DNA from: Deltaproteobacteria bacterium
Lineage (GTDB): Bacteria; Myxococcota_A; Polyangia; Haliangiales; JADYYK01
DNA: 64,000 nucleotides
Assembly: GCA_020853705.1 (NCBI GenBank)
Contig: JADYYK010000099.1
Coordinates: 1-64,000 of the forward strand
Direction of reading: 5' to 3'
The notes below the pieces were generated by a model that saw only the letters and a list, made by a program, of their open reading frames with translations, searched no databases and had not been told where the DNA came from. The position numbers were made by a program, and so were the translations under genes. Of the stretch, positions 41,252 through 53,935 are shown in pieces; position 1 is the stretch's first letter; every line of letters starts with the position of its first letter.

Positions 41252-42619
41252 TCAGCGGCCCGGCGTCAGCGCCTCCGCCACCGCGACCTCGTCGGCGGCT
41301 TCACCGAGCAGCTGCGCGCGCGCGCTGGCGACCAGGAAGATCGACCCCGCCACCAGCACCCAGCCGCCGTCGCCCGCCGCGTGCGCCCGCGCCGCGTCCA
41401 GCGCCGCGCCCGGCGCCGCCATGATCACGACGTCCGCCCCGGGCAGCGCGGCCGCCAGCAGCTCTGGCGCCAGCGCGCGCGGCGACGCCGGCCGGGTCAC
41501 GATCACGCGCGCCGCCAGCGGCGCCAGCACGCGCGCGATCCCCGCCGCGTCCTTGTCGTCCAGCGCGCCCAGCACCAGCGTCAGCGGACCGGCGCCAGCG
41601 TCACCTGCGCGCACCGCCGCCGCCAGCGCCGCGGCGCCATCCGGGTTGTGCGCGGCATCGACCCAGACCTCGGGCGCCTCGGCCACGCGCTCGAGCCGCC
41701 CCGGCCAGCGCACCGTCGCCAGCCCGGCGTCGCAGGCCTCCTCGTCGACCGCGAAGCCCATCACGCGGCCGAGCTCGCCGGCCGCGGCCAGCGCCAGCGC
41801 CGCGTTGCCGCGCTGGTGCGCGCCCCGCAGCCCGAGCGCGCCGACCGGGAAGCGCGGTCGCGCCGCCATCTCCAGCGCCGCCTCGTCCGACGGCGCCGCC
41901 AGCAGCCCGTGATACAGCAGCGCGCCGTCGCCACCCCAGGGCCGCAGCCCGAAGTCCTCGCCCAGCACCGCCAGCCGTGCGCCCGCCGCGCGTGCGGCCT
42001 GGCTCAGCGCGGCGCGCACCTCGGCGCGTCCCGGCTCGGCGGCCGGCAGCGCCACCAGCGCGGTGCGCCCGGCCCGGAAGATCCCGGCCTTCTCGCGCGC
42101 GATCTCGCCCAGCGTACCGCCCAGCTGCGCGACATGATCCAGCGCGATCCCGGTCACCACCTGCACCGCGCCATCGGCCGCGTTGGTGGCGTCGAGGCGT
42201 CCGCCCAGCCCGACCTCGATGACCATGCAGTCGACCCCGGCGTCGGCGAACAGCACGAAGCCGATGGCGGTCGCATACTCGAAGAAGGTCAGGGGCTCGC
42301 CCAGCGCGCGGCGCACCTTGTCGGCCGCGGCGACCACGGCGTCCTGCGAGGCCTCGACCCCGGCGATGCGAAAGCGCTCGGTGAAGCGCAGAAGGTGCGG
42401 TGACGTGAACAGACCGGGCCGTCGCCCCAGCGCGCACAGCAGGCTCTCGGTGAAGGCGGCCGTGGAGCCCTTGCCGTTGCTGCCTGCCACGTGCACCAAG
42501 GGCGCGCAGCGCTGCGGGTCGCCCAGCCGGCCGAGCACCCGCTGCATGCGTTCGAGGCCCAGCTCCATGCCGAAACGGCGCAGCCCGAACAGCTCGCCGA
42601 GCAGGGCGGGGTAGTCCAC
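41252..42619 (-). CDS. folC: Folylpolyglutamate synthase / dihydrofolate synthase
   Basis: 455 aa from GTG 42619, 2 nt after accD. Mur-ligase-like ATP-binding G-S-N-G-K-G-S-T-A (47-55), L-F-T-S-P-H-L, E-V-G-L-G-G-R-L-D-A-T-N, and the C-terminal W-V-D-A-A-H-N-P-D-G. It adds glutamate to folates, and in bacteria often also to dihydropteroate. Cytoplasmic. Placing folC directly after accD is conserved in many bacteria, which supports the reading. Confidence 0.97.
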   Translation of the reverse strand: MDYPALLGELFGLRRFGMELGLERMQRVLGRLGDPQRCAPLVHVAGSNGKGSTAAFTESLLCALGRRPGLFTSPHLLRFTERFRIAGVEASQDAVVAAADKVRRALGEPLTFFEYATAIGFVLFADAGVDCMVIEVGLGGRLDATNAADGAVQVVTGIALDHVAQLGGTLGEIAREKAGIFRAGRTALVALPAAEPGRAEVRAALSQAARAAGARLAVLGEDFGLRPWGGDGALLYHGLLAAPSDEAALEMAARPRFPVGALGLRGAHQRGNAALALAAAGELGRVMGFAVDEEACDAGLATVRWPGRLERVAEAPEVWVDAAHNPDGAAALAAAVRAGDAGAGPLTLVLGALDDKDAAGIARVLAPLAARVIVTRPASPRALAPELLAAALPGADVVIMAAPGAALDAARAHAAGDGGWVLVAGSIFLVASARAQLLGEAADEVAVAEALTPGR

Positions 42620-42621
42620 CG

Positions 42622-43989
<1,368 letters not shown>

Positions 43990-44089
43990 CGTCGAGGGCA
44001 CAAGTATCGCTTGCGCCCCCCCGTCGTCAAGGGAACCAAACTCCAGTCCTGTTGACGCGTTGCGCCACTCGCGCGACGCAGACCGTGCG

Positions 44090-44776
44090 TCAGCCGCTCT
44101 GCCCGAAGCGCTCCTTCATCTCCAGGAACTCGAGGAAGTCCTGCAGGCGGCCGACCTCGGGGATGACATAGCCGCTCTGCTCCTCGCCCTCCAGCGCGTG
44201 TTCGGGATCGACCATCATGATGAGCTTGGCCTGGGCCAGGCGCTCCAGCACCTCGGCCACCTCGTGGTCCTGCAGGCCGACGCGCCCGGCCAGCTCGCCC
44301 AGGCTGATGGGGATGTACACACCGCCGTCGCTCTGCCGCCCCAGGGACTCGGCGACCTTGCGCAGCACGTGGACCACGCGATGGTTGGCGTCGCGCAGGA
44401 GCAGGGTCTCGATCTGCTGGTTGCCCTGCTCGAGGCGCCCGGCCAGCTTCTTGATCATGCGCACTGCGATCTCGGCGCTGCCGCGGATCATGGCCTCGAA
44501 GGTGCGCGGCCCGATCACCAGCAGGCGGGCGTCCTCGACCACGACCGCGGTCGCCGAGCGCGGCCGGTTGTTGAGGATGGCCATCTCGCCGAAGAACTCG
44601 CCCGGTGGCAGCACCGCCAGCACCGACTCGCGATCCTTGACCCTGCGCAGGAGCTCCACGCGCCCGGCCTGGATCACGTACATGTCATGGCCCGGCTCGC
44701 CCTCGCGGAACAGCACGGTGCCCGCAGGCGCCGCCCGCCCGAAGCGCTCGTAGAGCGTCCCCAGCTCCCCAATCAC
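44090..44776 (-). CDS. CRP/FNR-family cyclic-nucleotide-binding regulator
   Basis: 228 aa from GTG 44776. N-terminal beta-barrel cNMP-binding domain (8-125): G-T-V-L-F-R-E-G-E-P-G-H-D-M-Y-V-I, G-E-F-F-G-E-M-A-I-L-N-N-R-P-R-S-A-T, where the F-G-E-M-A-I...P-R-S-A-T segment matches the phosphate-binding cassette of cAMP/cGMP binders. Helical dimer stalk 120-140. A winged-HTH occupies 155-200 (S-L-G-E-L-A-G-R-V-G-L-Q-D-H-E-V). The last helix continues beyond the usual end. No Fe-S Cys set, so it is not an FNR oxygen sensor. Could recognise TTGAC-N4-GTCAA sites. Confidence 0.9.
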   Translation of the reverse strand: MIGELGTLYERFGRAAPAGTVLFREGEPGHDMYVIQAGRVELLRRVKDRESVLAVLPPGEFFGEMAILNNRPRSATAVVVEDARLLVIGPRTFEAMIRGSAEIAVRMIKKLAGRLEQGNQQIETLLLRDANHRVVHVLRKVAESLGRQSDGGVYIPISLGELAGRVGLQDHEVAEVLERLAQAKLIMMVDPEHALEGEEQSGYVIPEVGRLQDFLEFLEMKERFGQSG

Positions 44777-44822
44777 GGGCTCAGCCTAACATGTGGCCCG
44801 CAGCGCGGCGACTTTGCTGGCG

Positions 44823-45527
44823 CTACCTCGCGGTGGCGTGGCGCAGGATGGTGAACAGGATCTTGCCGCCGGCGTAGACCTGCTGCTTGGCGCGGGCCAG
44901 CTTGCCGCCGCGCCCGGGGCTCGCGGCCGGCGGTGACACCGCGACCTCGGCCACGCGCAGGCCGGCGGTGATGGCCTTGACCTGCATCTCGACCAGCCAG
45001 CCCTCGTCCTCGTCGCGCATGCCCAGGGCCACCAGCGCGGGATAGCGGATGGCGCGAAACGGGCTCATGTCGGTGTAGCGATGGCCGTACAGGGCGAAGA
45101 TCAGGTTGACCGCGGCGAGCTTGCCGGCCTCCGCGGCGGTCAGCCGGGCGCCTCCGCTGCGTGACCCGATGAGGAGGTCGAAGTGTCCGGACTTCATGGG
45201 CTCGATCAGCGTGTGCACGTTGGCGGCGTCGGCCACGGCGTCGCCGTTCAGGAACACCGCGACCTCGGGCGGCTGCGGCAGCGACATCAGGTACATCAGC
45301 GCGCGCCGGCACGCCGCGCCATAGCCACACTGCGGCTCGCGCAGGACCACCGCGCCGCCCAGCTCGGCGACGCGCCCGGTGCGATCGTGCGAGTCGTTGT
45401 CGACCACGATGATGTTGCGCAGCTGCCGCCGGGGCAGCCGGGCCAGGGTCTCCGCCAGCGTGGCCTCGTGATCGCGGGCGATCACGATCACGTCGACCTT
45501 GAAGCTCTTGCTGTTCGGCGGAATCAT
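44823..45527 (-). CDS. Glycosyltransferase family 2 (DPM/DPG synthase-like)
   Basis: 234 aa from ATG 45527. GT-A fold: V-D-V-I-V-I-A-R-D-H, I-I-V-V-D-N-D-S-H-D, G-Y-G-A-A-C-R-R-A-L, then the metal-site region F-L-N-G-D-A-V-A-D, where the first Asp of the usual D-G-D is Asn, and L-I-G-S-R. Late R-Y-T-D-M-S-P-F-R-A-I-R and W-L-V-E-M-Q match polyprenyl-phosphate glycosyltransferases. No membrane segment. Probably transfers a sugar from a nucleotide to a lipid carrier, but the NGD change makes catalysis less certain. It is divergent from purM. Confidence 0.85.
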   Translation of the reverse strand: MIPPNSKSFKVDVIVIARDHEATLAETLARLPRRQLRNIIVVDNDSHDRTGRVAELGGAVVLREPQCGYGAACRRALMYLMSLPQPPEVAVFLNGDAVADAANVHTLIEPMKSGHFDLLIGSRSGGARLTAAEAGKLAAVNLIFALYGHRYTDMSPFRAIRYPALVALGMRDEDEGWLVEMQVKAITAGLRVAEVAVSPPAASPGRGGKLARAKQQVYAGGKILFTILRHATAR

Positions 45528-45618
45528 GCGGGGACGTCTCGATTGTAATTTTCCAGAGCCGCTGGGTCAAACTCCGCTCGAAGGCCAGCCCGCCAGGGAA
45601 ACCGAGCCAGACGAGGTC

Positions 45619-45636
45619 TGACCAGCGGGCTGGTCA
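45619..45636. promoter_or_regulatory. TGACCAGC inverted repeat upstream of purM
   Basis: An 18-bp inverted repeat (TGACCAGC, GG, GCTGGTCA) 24 nt upstream of the purM ATG, just before a T/A-rich TGTTAAAAA that could be a -10. The position fits an operator or a start-site hairpin; no match to PurR boxes is evident. Confidence 0.4.
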
Positions 45637-45659
45637 GTACCTGTGTTAAAAACCCCGCC

Positions 45660-46739
45660 ATGTCCGCCGACTCGCCGCGTGTGACGTACGCCTCCGCCGG
45701 GGTCGATATCGACGCCGGGGACGCCCTGGTCGAGCGCATCAAGCCGCACGCCAGGCGCACCCAGCGCCCCGAGGTGCTGGGGGGGATCGGCGGCTTCGCC
45801 GCGCTGGTCGGCCTGCCCACGCGGTACCGGCGCCCGCTCCTGGTCTCGGGCACCGACGGGGTCGGCACCAAGCTGGCGTGCGCCTTCGCGACCGGTCGGC
45901 ACCACACCGTGGGCATCGACCTGGTCGCGATGTCGGTCAACGACATCCTGGTCACCGGCGCCGAGCCGCTGTTCTTCCTCGACTACTACGCCACCAGCAA
46001 GCTCGAGGTCGACGTCGCCGAGGCGGTGGTCAAGGGGATCGCTGACGGCTGCGTCCAGGCCGGCTGCGCCCTGGTCGGTGGCGAGACCGCCGAGCTGCCC
46101 GGCTTCTACAAGCCCGGCGAGTACGATCTGGCCGGCTTCTGTGTCGGCGTGGTCGAGGCCGGCGAGAGCTGGGACGGCAGCACCATCGCGCCCGGCCACG
46201 TCGCGCTCGGGCTGGCCTCGAGCGGCCTGCACTCCAACGGCTATTCGCTGACGCGCAAGGTGCTGCTCGAGCGCATGGGCCTCGGCTGGGACGCCCGGCC
46301 GCCCGAGCTGGGTGGGCGCACGCTGACCGAGGTGCTGCTGGAGCCGACGCGGATCTATGCCCGCGCGCTGCGCTCCCTGGTCGAGGCGCGCGTCCCGGTG
46401 GGCGGCGCCGCGCACATCACGGGCGGCGGCCTGCCCGGCAACGCGCCGCGCTGTCTGCCCGCGGGCACCGCCCTGCGCATCGATCCGGCGGCCTGGGAGA
46501 TCCCGGCCATCTTCGGGCTGATCCAGCGCGGTGGCGACGTCGCGGAGGACGAGATGCGGCGCACCTACAACCTCGGTATCGGCATGATCGTCATCGTGCC
46601 CGCGGCCGAGGTGGCGCGCACGCGCGGCCTGCTCGAGGCCGCCGGCGAGCAGGTGTGCGTCCTCGGCGAGGTCATCGCCGCGGCCGCGGGCGCCGAGCCC
46701 GAGGTCGTGTTCGCCGGCCCCGGCGGGGCGCGTCCGTGA
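45660..46739 (+). CDS. purM: Phosphoribosylformylglycinamidine cyclo-ligase
   Basis: 359 aa from ATG 45660. PurM/AIR synthase: Y-A-S-A-G-V-D-I-D-A-G, L-V-S-G-T-D-G-V-G-T-K, D-L-V-A-M-S-V-N-D-I-L-V-T-G-A-E-P-L-F-F-L-D-Y, G-G-E-T-A-E-L-P-G, S-S-G-L-H-S-N-G-Y-S-L, H-I-T-G-G-G-L. ATP-dependent ring closure of FGAM to AIR in de novo purine synthesis. Overlaps the next gene by 4 nt (GTGA). Confidence 0.98.
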   Translation: MSADSPRVTYASAGVDIDAGDALVERIKPHARRTQRPEVLGGIGGFAALVGLPTRYRRPLLVSGTDGVGTKLACAFATGRHHTVGIDLVAMSVNDILVTGAEPLFFLDYYATSKLEVDVAEAVVKGIADGCVQAGCALVGGETAELPGFYKPGEYDLAGFCVGVVEAGESWDGSTIAPGHVALGLASSGLHSNGYSLTRKVLLERMGLGWDARPPELGGRTLTEVLLEPTRIYARALRSLVEARVPVGGAAHITGGGLPGNAPRCLPAGTALRIDPAAWEIPAIFGLIQRGGDVAEDEMRRTYNLGIGMIVIVPAAEVARTRGLLEAAGEQVCVLGEVIAAAAGAEPEVVFAGPGGARP

Positions 46740-47881
46740 AGCTGGGCGTCCTGGTCTCCGGGCGGGGCTCCAACCTGGAGGCCATCCTGGAGGCCGAACG
46801 GCGGGGCGCCCTGGGCCCCGGCCGGGTCGCCGTGGTGGTGTCGAGCCGCCCCTTCGTGCGCGCGGTCGACCTGGCACGCGCCGCCGGCAAGCCCACCGTG
46901 GTGGTCGATCACCGCGGCTTCGACGGTCGCGAGGCCTTCGAGGACGCCGTGCTGGCGGCGCTGCACGAGCATGGCGTCGAGGCCGTCGCGCTGGCCGGCT
47001 TCATGCGCATCCTGACGCCGCGCTTCCTCGGCGCCTTCGCGCCGGGGCGCGTGCTCAACATTCATCCCTCGCTGCTGCCCGCCTTCCCGGGCGCCCACGC
47101 CCACCGCGACGTGCTGGCCGCCGGCGCGCGCGTCACCGGCGCCACCGTGCACCTGGTCAGCGCCGGCGTCGATCAGGGCGCCATCGTCACCCAGGCCTCG
47201 GTGCCGGTGTATCCCGACGACGACGAGGCGCGCCTGGCCGCGCGGGTGCTGACCGCCGAGCACCGCATCTTCCCGCGCGCGCTGCGCTGGCTGGCCGAGG
47301 GTCGACTGGAGCTCCTGGCCGGGGGCAGCCGGGTGCGCGTGCTGCCGCCCGAGCCCGAGCGCACCCTGGCCGATCGCTACGCCAACCTGCACGCGGGGCC
47401 CCTTCTGGCCGCGCGCGCCGAGGCGCGCGCCATCGCCCACGTCGCCGCCAGCCTGGGGCGTCCGGTGGTCGCGGTGTCGGCCTGTCTGCTCGGCCAGCGC
47501 TGTCGCTGGGACGGTGAGGACCGCCGCGATGACGGCGTGCTGGCCCGCGTGGCCGGCGCCGAGGTGCTGCCCATCTGCCCCGAGGTGCTGGCCGGTTTCG
47601 GCATCCCGCGCCCGGCCATGGAGCTCGACGCCCAGGGCGTGATGCGCCGGCTCGACAGCGGCGCCGACGTCAGCGCCAGCGCGCTCGCGGGCGCCGAGGC
47701 GGCCGCGCTGCTGGTGCGCGAGGCCGGCGCCCGTCGCGCGCTGCTCAAGCAGAAGAGCCCGTCGTGCGGCACCCGCGTGGTGCGCCAGGGCGGCACCGGC
47801 GCGCTGGTGCCCGGGCAAGGCCTGCTGGCGCGCGCGCTGGACGCCGCCGGCGTCACCCTGTCGGCCGAGGACGACGCCTGA
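46736..47881 (+). CDS. purN: PurN glycinamide ribonucleotide formyltransferase fused to a DUF523 domain
   Basis: 381 aa from GTG 46736, coupled to purM. Residues 1-200 are GAR transformylase: G-S-N-L-E-A-I-L, G-F-M-R-I-L-T-P, catalytic Asn108-x-His110 (N-I-H-P-S-L-L-P) and Asp146 (V-D-Q-G). Residues 243-375 are a complete DUF523 domain: V-S-A-C250-L-L-G-Q-R-C256, P-I-C281-P-E-V-L-A-G-F-G-I-P-R, K-S-P-S-C344-G. A 40-residue linker joins them. The reading frame is open throughout with no stop or frameshift. PurN alone is normally about 190-210 residues, and DUF523 is usually a separate protein of unknown function. The fusion suggests a role for DUF523 in purine or one-carbon chemistry, or a convenient co-expression. 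Confidence 0.93.
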   Translation: MKLGVLVSGRGSNLEAILEAERRGALGPGRVAVVVSSRPFVRAVDLARAAGKPTVVVDHRGFDGREAFEDAVLAALHEHGVEAVALAGFMRILTPRFLGAFAPGRVLNIHPSLLPAFPGAHAHRDVLAAGARVTGATVHLVSAGVDQGAIVTQASVPVYPDDDEARLAARVLTAEHRIFPRALRWLAEGRLELLAGGSRVRVLPPEPERTLADRYANLHAGPLLAARAEARAIAHVAASLGRPVVAVSACLLGQRCRWDGEDRRDDGVLARVAGAEVLPICPEVLAGFGIPRPAMELDAQGVMRRLDSGADVSASALAGAEAAALLVREAGARRALLKQKSPSCGTRVVRQGGTGALVPGQGLLARALDAAGVTLSAEDDA

Positions 47882-47905
47882 CGCGCTCAGCGCGGGCGCA
47901 CAGCC

Positions 47906-49369
47906 ATGGCGACGAACTTCTACGAGGTCATCACCGTCGGCGACGATCTGGCCGGCCTGGTCGCCTCCGCGCTGCTGGCGCGGCGCGGCTTCCGCGTCCT
48001 GCTGGTGGAGCACGCCCACGTGCCCGATCACGTCAACGTCGCCGGCGCCGAGGTGCCGCGCGCGCCGCTGCACCTGCTCGGGCTCGACTCGCTGGCCTGG
48101 CGCCGCGTGGTCGGCGAGCTCAACCTGGTGCAGATCTTCCGCCGCCGCGTCGAGCCGCATCGGCCCTCGTTCCAGCTGGTCGTCCCCGGCCACCGCCTCG
48201 ACGTCGCCAGCGATCCCGACACCCTGGCGCGCGAGCTCGGCCGCGAGCTGCCGGGTGCGCGCGCCAGCATCGACGCCACCCTGGGCCGCGCCACCGACAT
48301 CGCCAAGGTGCTCGATCCGCTGCTGGGCCAGGAGATCACGTTGCCGCCCGACGGCTTCTGGGATCGCCGCGAGCTGTCGCGCTACGACACCCGGCTGCCG
48401 CGCCCCGAGGACGATCTGTTCGCCGGGGTCGACGATCTGGCCGCGCGCGCCCTGCTGCGCGCGCCGGGCCTCCTGTCGACCTCGCTGTGGCAGGACGAGG
48501 GCGTGGTCGGCCCGGTCGCGGCCGCGCGCGCGCTGGAGCTGTGGCGGCGCGGCGTGGCCCACATCGACGGCGGCATGGCGGCGCTGCGCGCCCTGCTCAT
48601 CGAGCGCCTGCGCACCCACGCCGGCGAGGTCGTGCGCGCCGACGTGGAGTCGTTCGAGCTCAAGCGCTCGCGCGTGGTCGGCGTCAAGCTGGCCGGGCAG
48701 GCCGAGCCGCTGGGCGCCAGCTATGTGCTGTCGGCGCTGCCCTTGGCGCGCACGCTGCCGCTCATCCCGGGGGCGCCGCCCAAGCGGCTGGTCCAGGCTG
48801 GCGCGCAGCTCAGCACGCTGGGCCAGCGCTACATCCTCGACGTCGTCATCGCCAGCTCGGGGCTGCCCGAGGGCATGTCGACCCACCTCATCTCGGTGCG
48901 CGATCCGGCCGCGCCGCTGCTGGGTGCCAACCTGCTCGGCCTCACCGTGCTGCCGGTCGCCGACGAGCCCAAGGTCGTCGTCACGGTCGAGTGCATCGCG
49001 CCCACCGGCGCCGACCTGCCCGCGCTGCGCGCCGACATCATGAAGCACCTCGGCGAGCTGATGCCCTTCGTGACCCCGCACATCCTGGGCACCTTCTCAC
49101 CCACCGAGGGCGGCCCGCCCGAGGAGGGCAAGAAGGCGGTCCCGCCAGCGCCGCCGGACCACGTCCATGCGTCGACCACGCCGGCGCCGCTCGGCGTGTG
49201 CGGCCTCAAGAACGACACCGGCATCAGCAAGCTCTTCCTGTGCTCACGCGAGAACCTGCCCGGCCTCGGTATCGAGGGCGACCTGGTCACCGCGTGGAGC
49301 GTGGCGCGCACGCTGTGCCTGGCCGAGCGCAAGAAGGACTACCTCAAGGACGTCGTGCTGCAGGGCTGA
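47906..49369 (+). CDS. FAD/NAD(P)-binding oxidoreductase, phytoene desaturase-like, with altered glycine motif
   Basis: 487 aa from ATG 47906. The N-terminus has the strand-loop-helix of a dinucleotide-binding fold, but the loop reads G12-D-D-L-A-G17 instead of GxGxxG, with Glu35 at the end of strand two. Later it has a substrate domain with L-P-L-A-R-T-L-P-L-I-P and a C-terminal FAD-contact-like segment G-L-G-I-E-G-D-L-V-T-A-W. Overall layout is that of NAD(P)/FAD-dependent amine-oxidase/desaturase-type proteins. The altered loop may mean loss of flavin binding or an unusual mode. It follows purM-purN in the same direction but is separated by 24 nt. Confidence 0.8.
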   Translation: MATNFYEVITVGDDLAGLVASALLARRGFRVLLVEHAHVPDHVNVAGAEVPRAPLHLLGLDSLAWRRVVGELNLVQIFRRRVEPHRPSFQLVVPGHRLDVASDPDTLARELGRELPGARASIDATLGRATDIAKVLDPLLGQEITLPPDGFWDRRELSRYDTRLPRPEDDLFAGVDDLAARALLRAPGLLSTSLWQDEGVVGPVAAARALELWRRGVAHIDGGMAALRALLIERLRTHAGEVVRADVESFELKRSRVVGVKLAGQAEPLGASYVLSALPLARTLPLIPGAPPKRLVQAGAQLSTLGQRYILDVVIASSGLPEGMSTHLISVRDPAAPLLGANLLGLTVLPVADEPKVVVTVECIAPTGADLPALRADIMKHLGELMPFVTPHILGTFSPTEGGPPEEGKKAVPPAPPDHVHASTTPAPLGVCGLKNDTGISKLFLCSRENLPGLGIEGDLVTAWSVARTLCLAERKKDYLKDVVLQG

Positions 49370-49389
49370 CCGCGCGACGACCGGGACGA

Positions 49390-49566
49390 CTACAGGGGCT
49401 TGGCTTCCTCGATCACGAAGTCGGGGATGCCGTCGATGACCGGGTAGAGCAGGCGGCAGGCCGCGCACTCGAAGCCCGAGGCGTCGGCGCGCAGCGCGAG
49501 CTCACCCTTGCACTTGGGGCAGCGCAGGAGCTCCAGCAGATCCTTCGGCATCGCCAGCTCGGCCAT
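49390..49566 (-). CDS. Trm112-family (YcaR/UPF0434-like) zinc-ribbon protein
   Basis: 58 aa from ATG 49566 (a second ATG five codons later, MPKDLLELL, is equally natural). The sequence L-L-E-L-L-R-C16-P-K-C19-K-G-E-L...C34-A-A-C37-R-L-L-Y-P-V-I-D-G-I-P matches the Trm112/YcaR fold. Trm112 proteins activate several methyltransferases in archaea and eukaryotes; bacterial single-copy versions have unclear partners. No methyltransferase gene is next to it. It is convergent with the oxidoreductase and downstream of the phosphoesterase on the same strand (27 nt). Confidence 0.88.
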   Translation of the reverse strand: MAELAMPKDLLELLRCPKCKGELALRADASGFECAACRLLYPVIDGIPDFVIEEAKPL

Positions 49567-49593
49567 GGCCGCCTTCTACCACACCTGGACTGC

Positions 49594-51249
49594 TCAGGGC
49601 AGCTCGGCGACCTCGCGGGCGTCGAGGTCGGGGCGCACCGCGGCGCGCGGCTTGGGATCGAACGGCCGCGACTCGCCGGTCTGGCTGCTCCACTGGCACA
49701 GCGCGGCGCGCGGGCCGCCGGCCTCGTGCGCGATCAGCACATGCGTGAACGAGCGGTCGACGCCGGGGCGCTCGGTGGCGACCCAGGTCCCGGTGTTGAA
49801 GTACATGGCGCCGTCACCCAGCGGCATCACCACCGGCTCGTGGGTGTGGCCCATGACCACGAAGCGGGCGCTGACGTGCTTCCTGATCATGCGCGACATG
49901 GTGCGCAGCCGCTCGCTGGCGTCGATGTGTCGCCCGCGCGCCGACAGCCAGCCCAGCAGGATGGCCAGCGCGATGAGGCCGCCCGCCGCGGCGCCGCTCC
50001 ACGGCCAGGGCAGGAACACGAAGGCCGCGATCTCGAGCACGATGGTGACCACGCCGATGACCACGCGATCGATCATCAGGGTCTGCATGACCTTGAGCAC
50101 GTTGGTCATGACCGGCTTGCCGCGCAGCGCGTCCAGCGCCAGCAGCGTCTTCTCGCTGAGGTGCGCCTTGCGCGCCAGCTCGCCCAGGCGGCGCAGGTGC
50201 ACCACCTTGCGCGCCTCGTGGATGGCGGTCTTGGCCAGGTAGCGCACCCCGCGCGCGAGCTGGAAGAACAGGAAGAAGTACAGCCAGATCACGCGCAGGA
50301 CGCCGCGCACACCCTTGCGGAAGCCCCAGCGCAGATAGTCGGCCGCGGTCCAGTCCTCCTGGTTGTAGGTGTTCATGTCGGGCATCAAGTTCGAGAAGTA
50401 GCGCATGCCCGCGCCGCCCAGGCTCATCACGATGCCGGGGCGCTGGTGCGGCCGCGACGGCGGCGCCACCGGGTTCAGCCAGTAGTCGAACGAGCAGTAG
50501 TCGTCGTACTGGTGGCCGTGCTCGATCCAGACCAGATCCTCCTCGTAGTAGAACCAGGGCGAGAAGGTCAGGTTGTGCGCAATGTTTGCGCGTTCGCCGG
50601 AGTCGGCCCCGTGCGCCGTCACGATGTCGCGCAGCGACTCCTGCACCTCGGGCCAGTGGAACTCGACGTCATGGTTGCCCATGATGATGACGGCCTGGTT
50701 GCCGCTGGCCAGGAAGCGCGCCAGGCGCTGGAACACGCCGGGGTGTCGCTTGCCGACCGCGATCATCTTGGCGCGCGCGCCGTCGGCGTCGGAGCCGACC
50801 CCGAAGCGGGCGATGTCCTCGATCTCCTCGCGCTCGGCGGCGTCCATGGCCTCGAGGTCGAGGGCCAGGCCGAGCTGCTCGCCGGCCTTGTTCTGCTGCT
50901 GCAGCACCGCGGGCGTGGCCTTGCGCACGGCCAGCTGCAGGGTGTCCTCGACGCGCGGCTTGGTGGCCTCCATGGCGCTCTTGGCCACGTCGCCGAAGCG
51001 CCCGCTGCGGGTGGTCGCCTCGCCCGGCAGCAGCCACACCGCCAGGAAATCGACCATGTCGCCATTGATGATGAGGCGCCACGGCCGCCCACCCTGGCGG
51101 TGCGCGGGGTCGGCGTAGTGATCGAGGAACGACTCCAGCTCGCGCTCCAGCATGACCACGTGGCGCAGGTAGCCGACCTTGGTGGTCGGCTTGACGTCCT
51201 CTCCGAGGTGCAGGTCGGAGATGACGAGGATGTTGGCGGCTTCACTCAT
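49594..51249 (-). CDS. Membrane-associated calcineurin-like metallophosphoesterase
   Basis: 551 aa from ATG 51249. All metal-binding motifs are present: S-D-L-H (11-14), N-G-D-M-V-D (62-67), M-G-N-H-D (190-194), E-H-G-H (243-246) and V-M-G-H-T-H (465-470). Between the fourth and fifth motif is a 200-residue insertion with hydrophobic helices at about 314-332, 396-414 and 418-436, so the enzyme is probably tied to the inner membrane. Long charged helices at 85-180 are a further insertion. Substrate (phosphodiester, nucleotide or lipid) not predictable. The start is 252 nt from the divergent EtfD-like gene. Confidence 0.88.
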   Translation of the reverse strand: MSEAANILVISDLHLGEDVKPTTKVGYLRHVVMLERELESFLDHYADPAHRQGGRPWRLIINGDMVDFLAVWLLPGEATTRSGRFGDVAKSAMEATKPRVEDTLQLAVRKATPAVLQQQNKAGEQLGLALDLEAMDAAEREEIEDIARFGVGSDADGARAKMIAVGKRHPGVFQRLARFLASGNQAVIIMGNHDVEFHWPEVQESLRDIVTAHGADSGERANIAHNLTFSPWFYYEEDLVWIEHGHQYDDYCSFDYWLNPVAPPSRPHQRPGIVMSLGGAGMRYFSNLMPDMNTYNQEDWTAADYLRWGFRKGVRGVLRVIWLYFFLFFQLARGVRYLAKTAIHEARKVVHLRRLGELARKAHLSEKTLLALDALRGKPVMTNVLKVMQTLMIDRVVIGVVTIVLEIAAFVFLPWPWSGAAAGGLIALAILLGWLSARGRHIDASERLRTMSRMIRKHVSARFVVMGHTHEPVVMPLGDGAMYFNTGTWVATERPGVDRSFTHVLIAHEAGGPRAALCQWSSQTGESRPFDPKPRAAVRPDLDAREVAELP

Positions 51250-51431
51250 CGATAATCCAGGTGCTGCATTGCAGAAGCTGAACCGCTTGGCAGGTCAGGG
51301 CAAGAGAAAGCAATTCGGGTAGCCATGGTCAAACAGCCGACGTCATCGGAACCGGATGGCGGAGCCGGAACAGCCTCGGCGTCGCTGCGCGACGCTGGGG
51401 CTGACGCGCCGCGCCATTTTGCGTCCATCGG

Positions 51432-51461
51432 GTTGATATTTCAACCGGCGCTGTGTTATCA
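51432..51461 (+). promoter_or_regulatory. Putative sigma-70 promoter with overlapping inverted repeat
   Basis: TTGATA (51433-51438) and TTATCA (51456-51461) are 17 nt apart, upstream of the EtfD-like ATG at 51501. A GTTGA-N4-TCAAC inverted repeat (51432-51445) covers the -35 box and could be an operator. The AT content is above the local average. Assigned by eye only. Confidence 0.4.
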
Positions 51462-51500
51462 GGGGTCTCCATCGTTCCAGGGAACCCCCCGGGGAGACTG

Positions 51501-53897
<2,397 letters not shown>

Positions 53898-53935
53898 CCG
53901 GCCGCCCGCTGTCCCGCGCCGTCAGGGTGTCGGCG

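Noticed and set aside
47764-51255. Very long plus-strand open frame of over 1100 codons
   Set aside because: High GC keeps antisense frames open; it crosses the real oxidoreductase, Trm112 and phosphoesterase genes and has an Arg/Gly/Ala-rich, non-protein-like translation.
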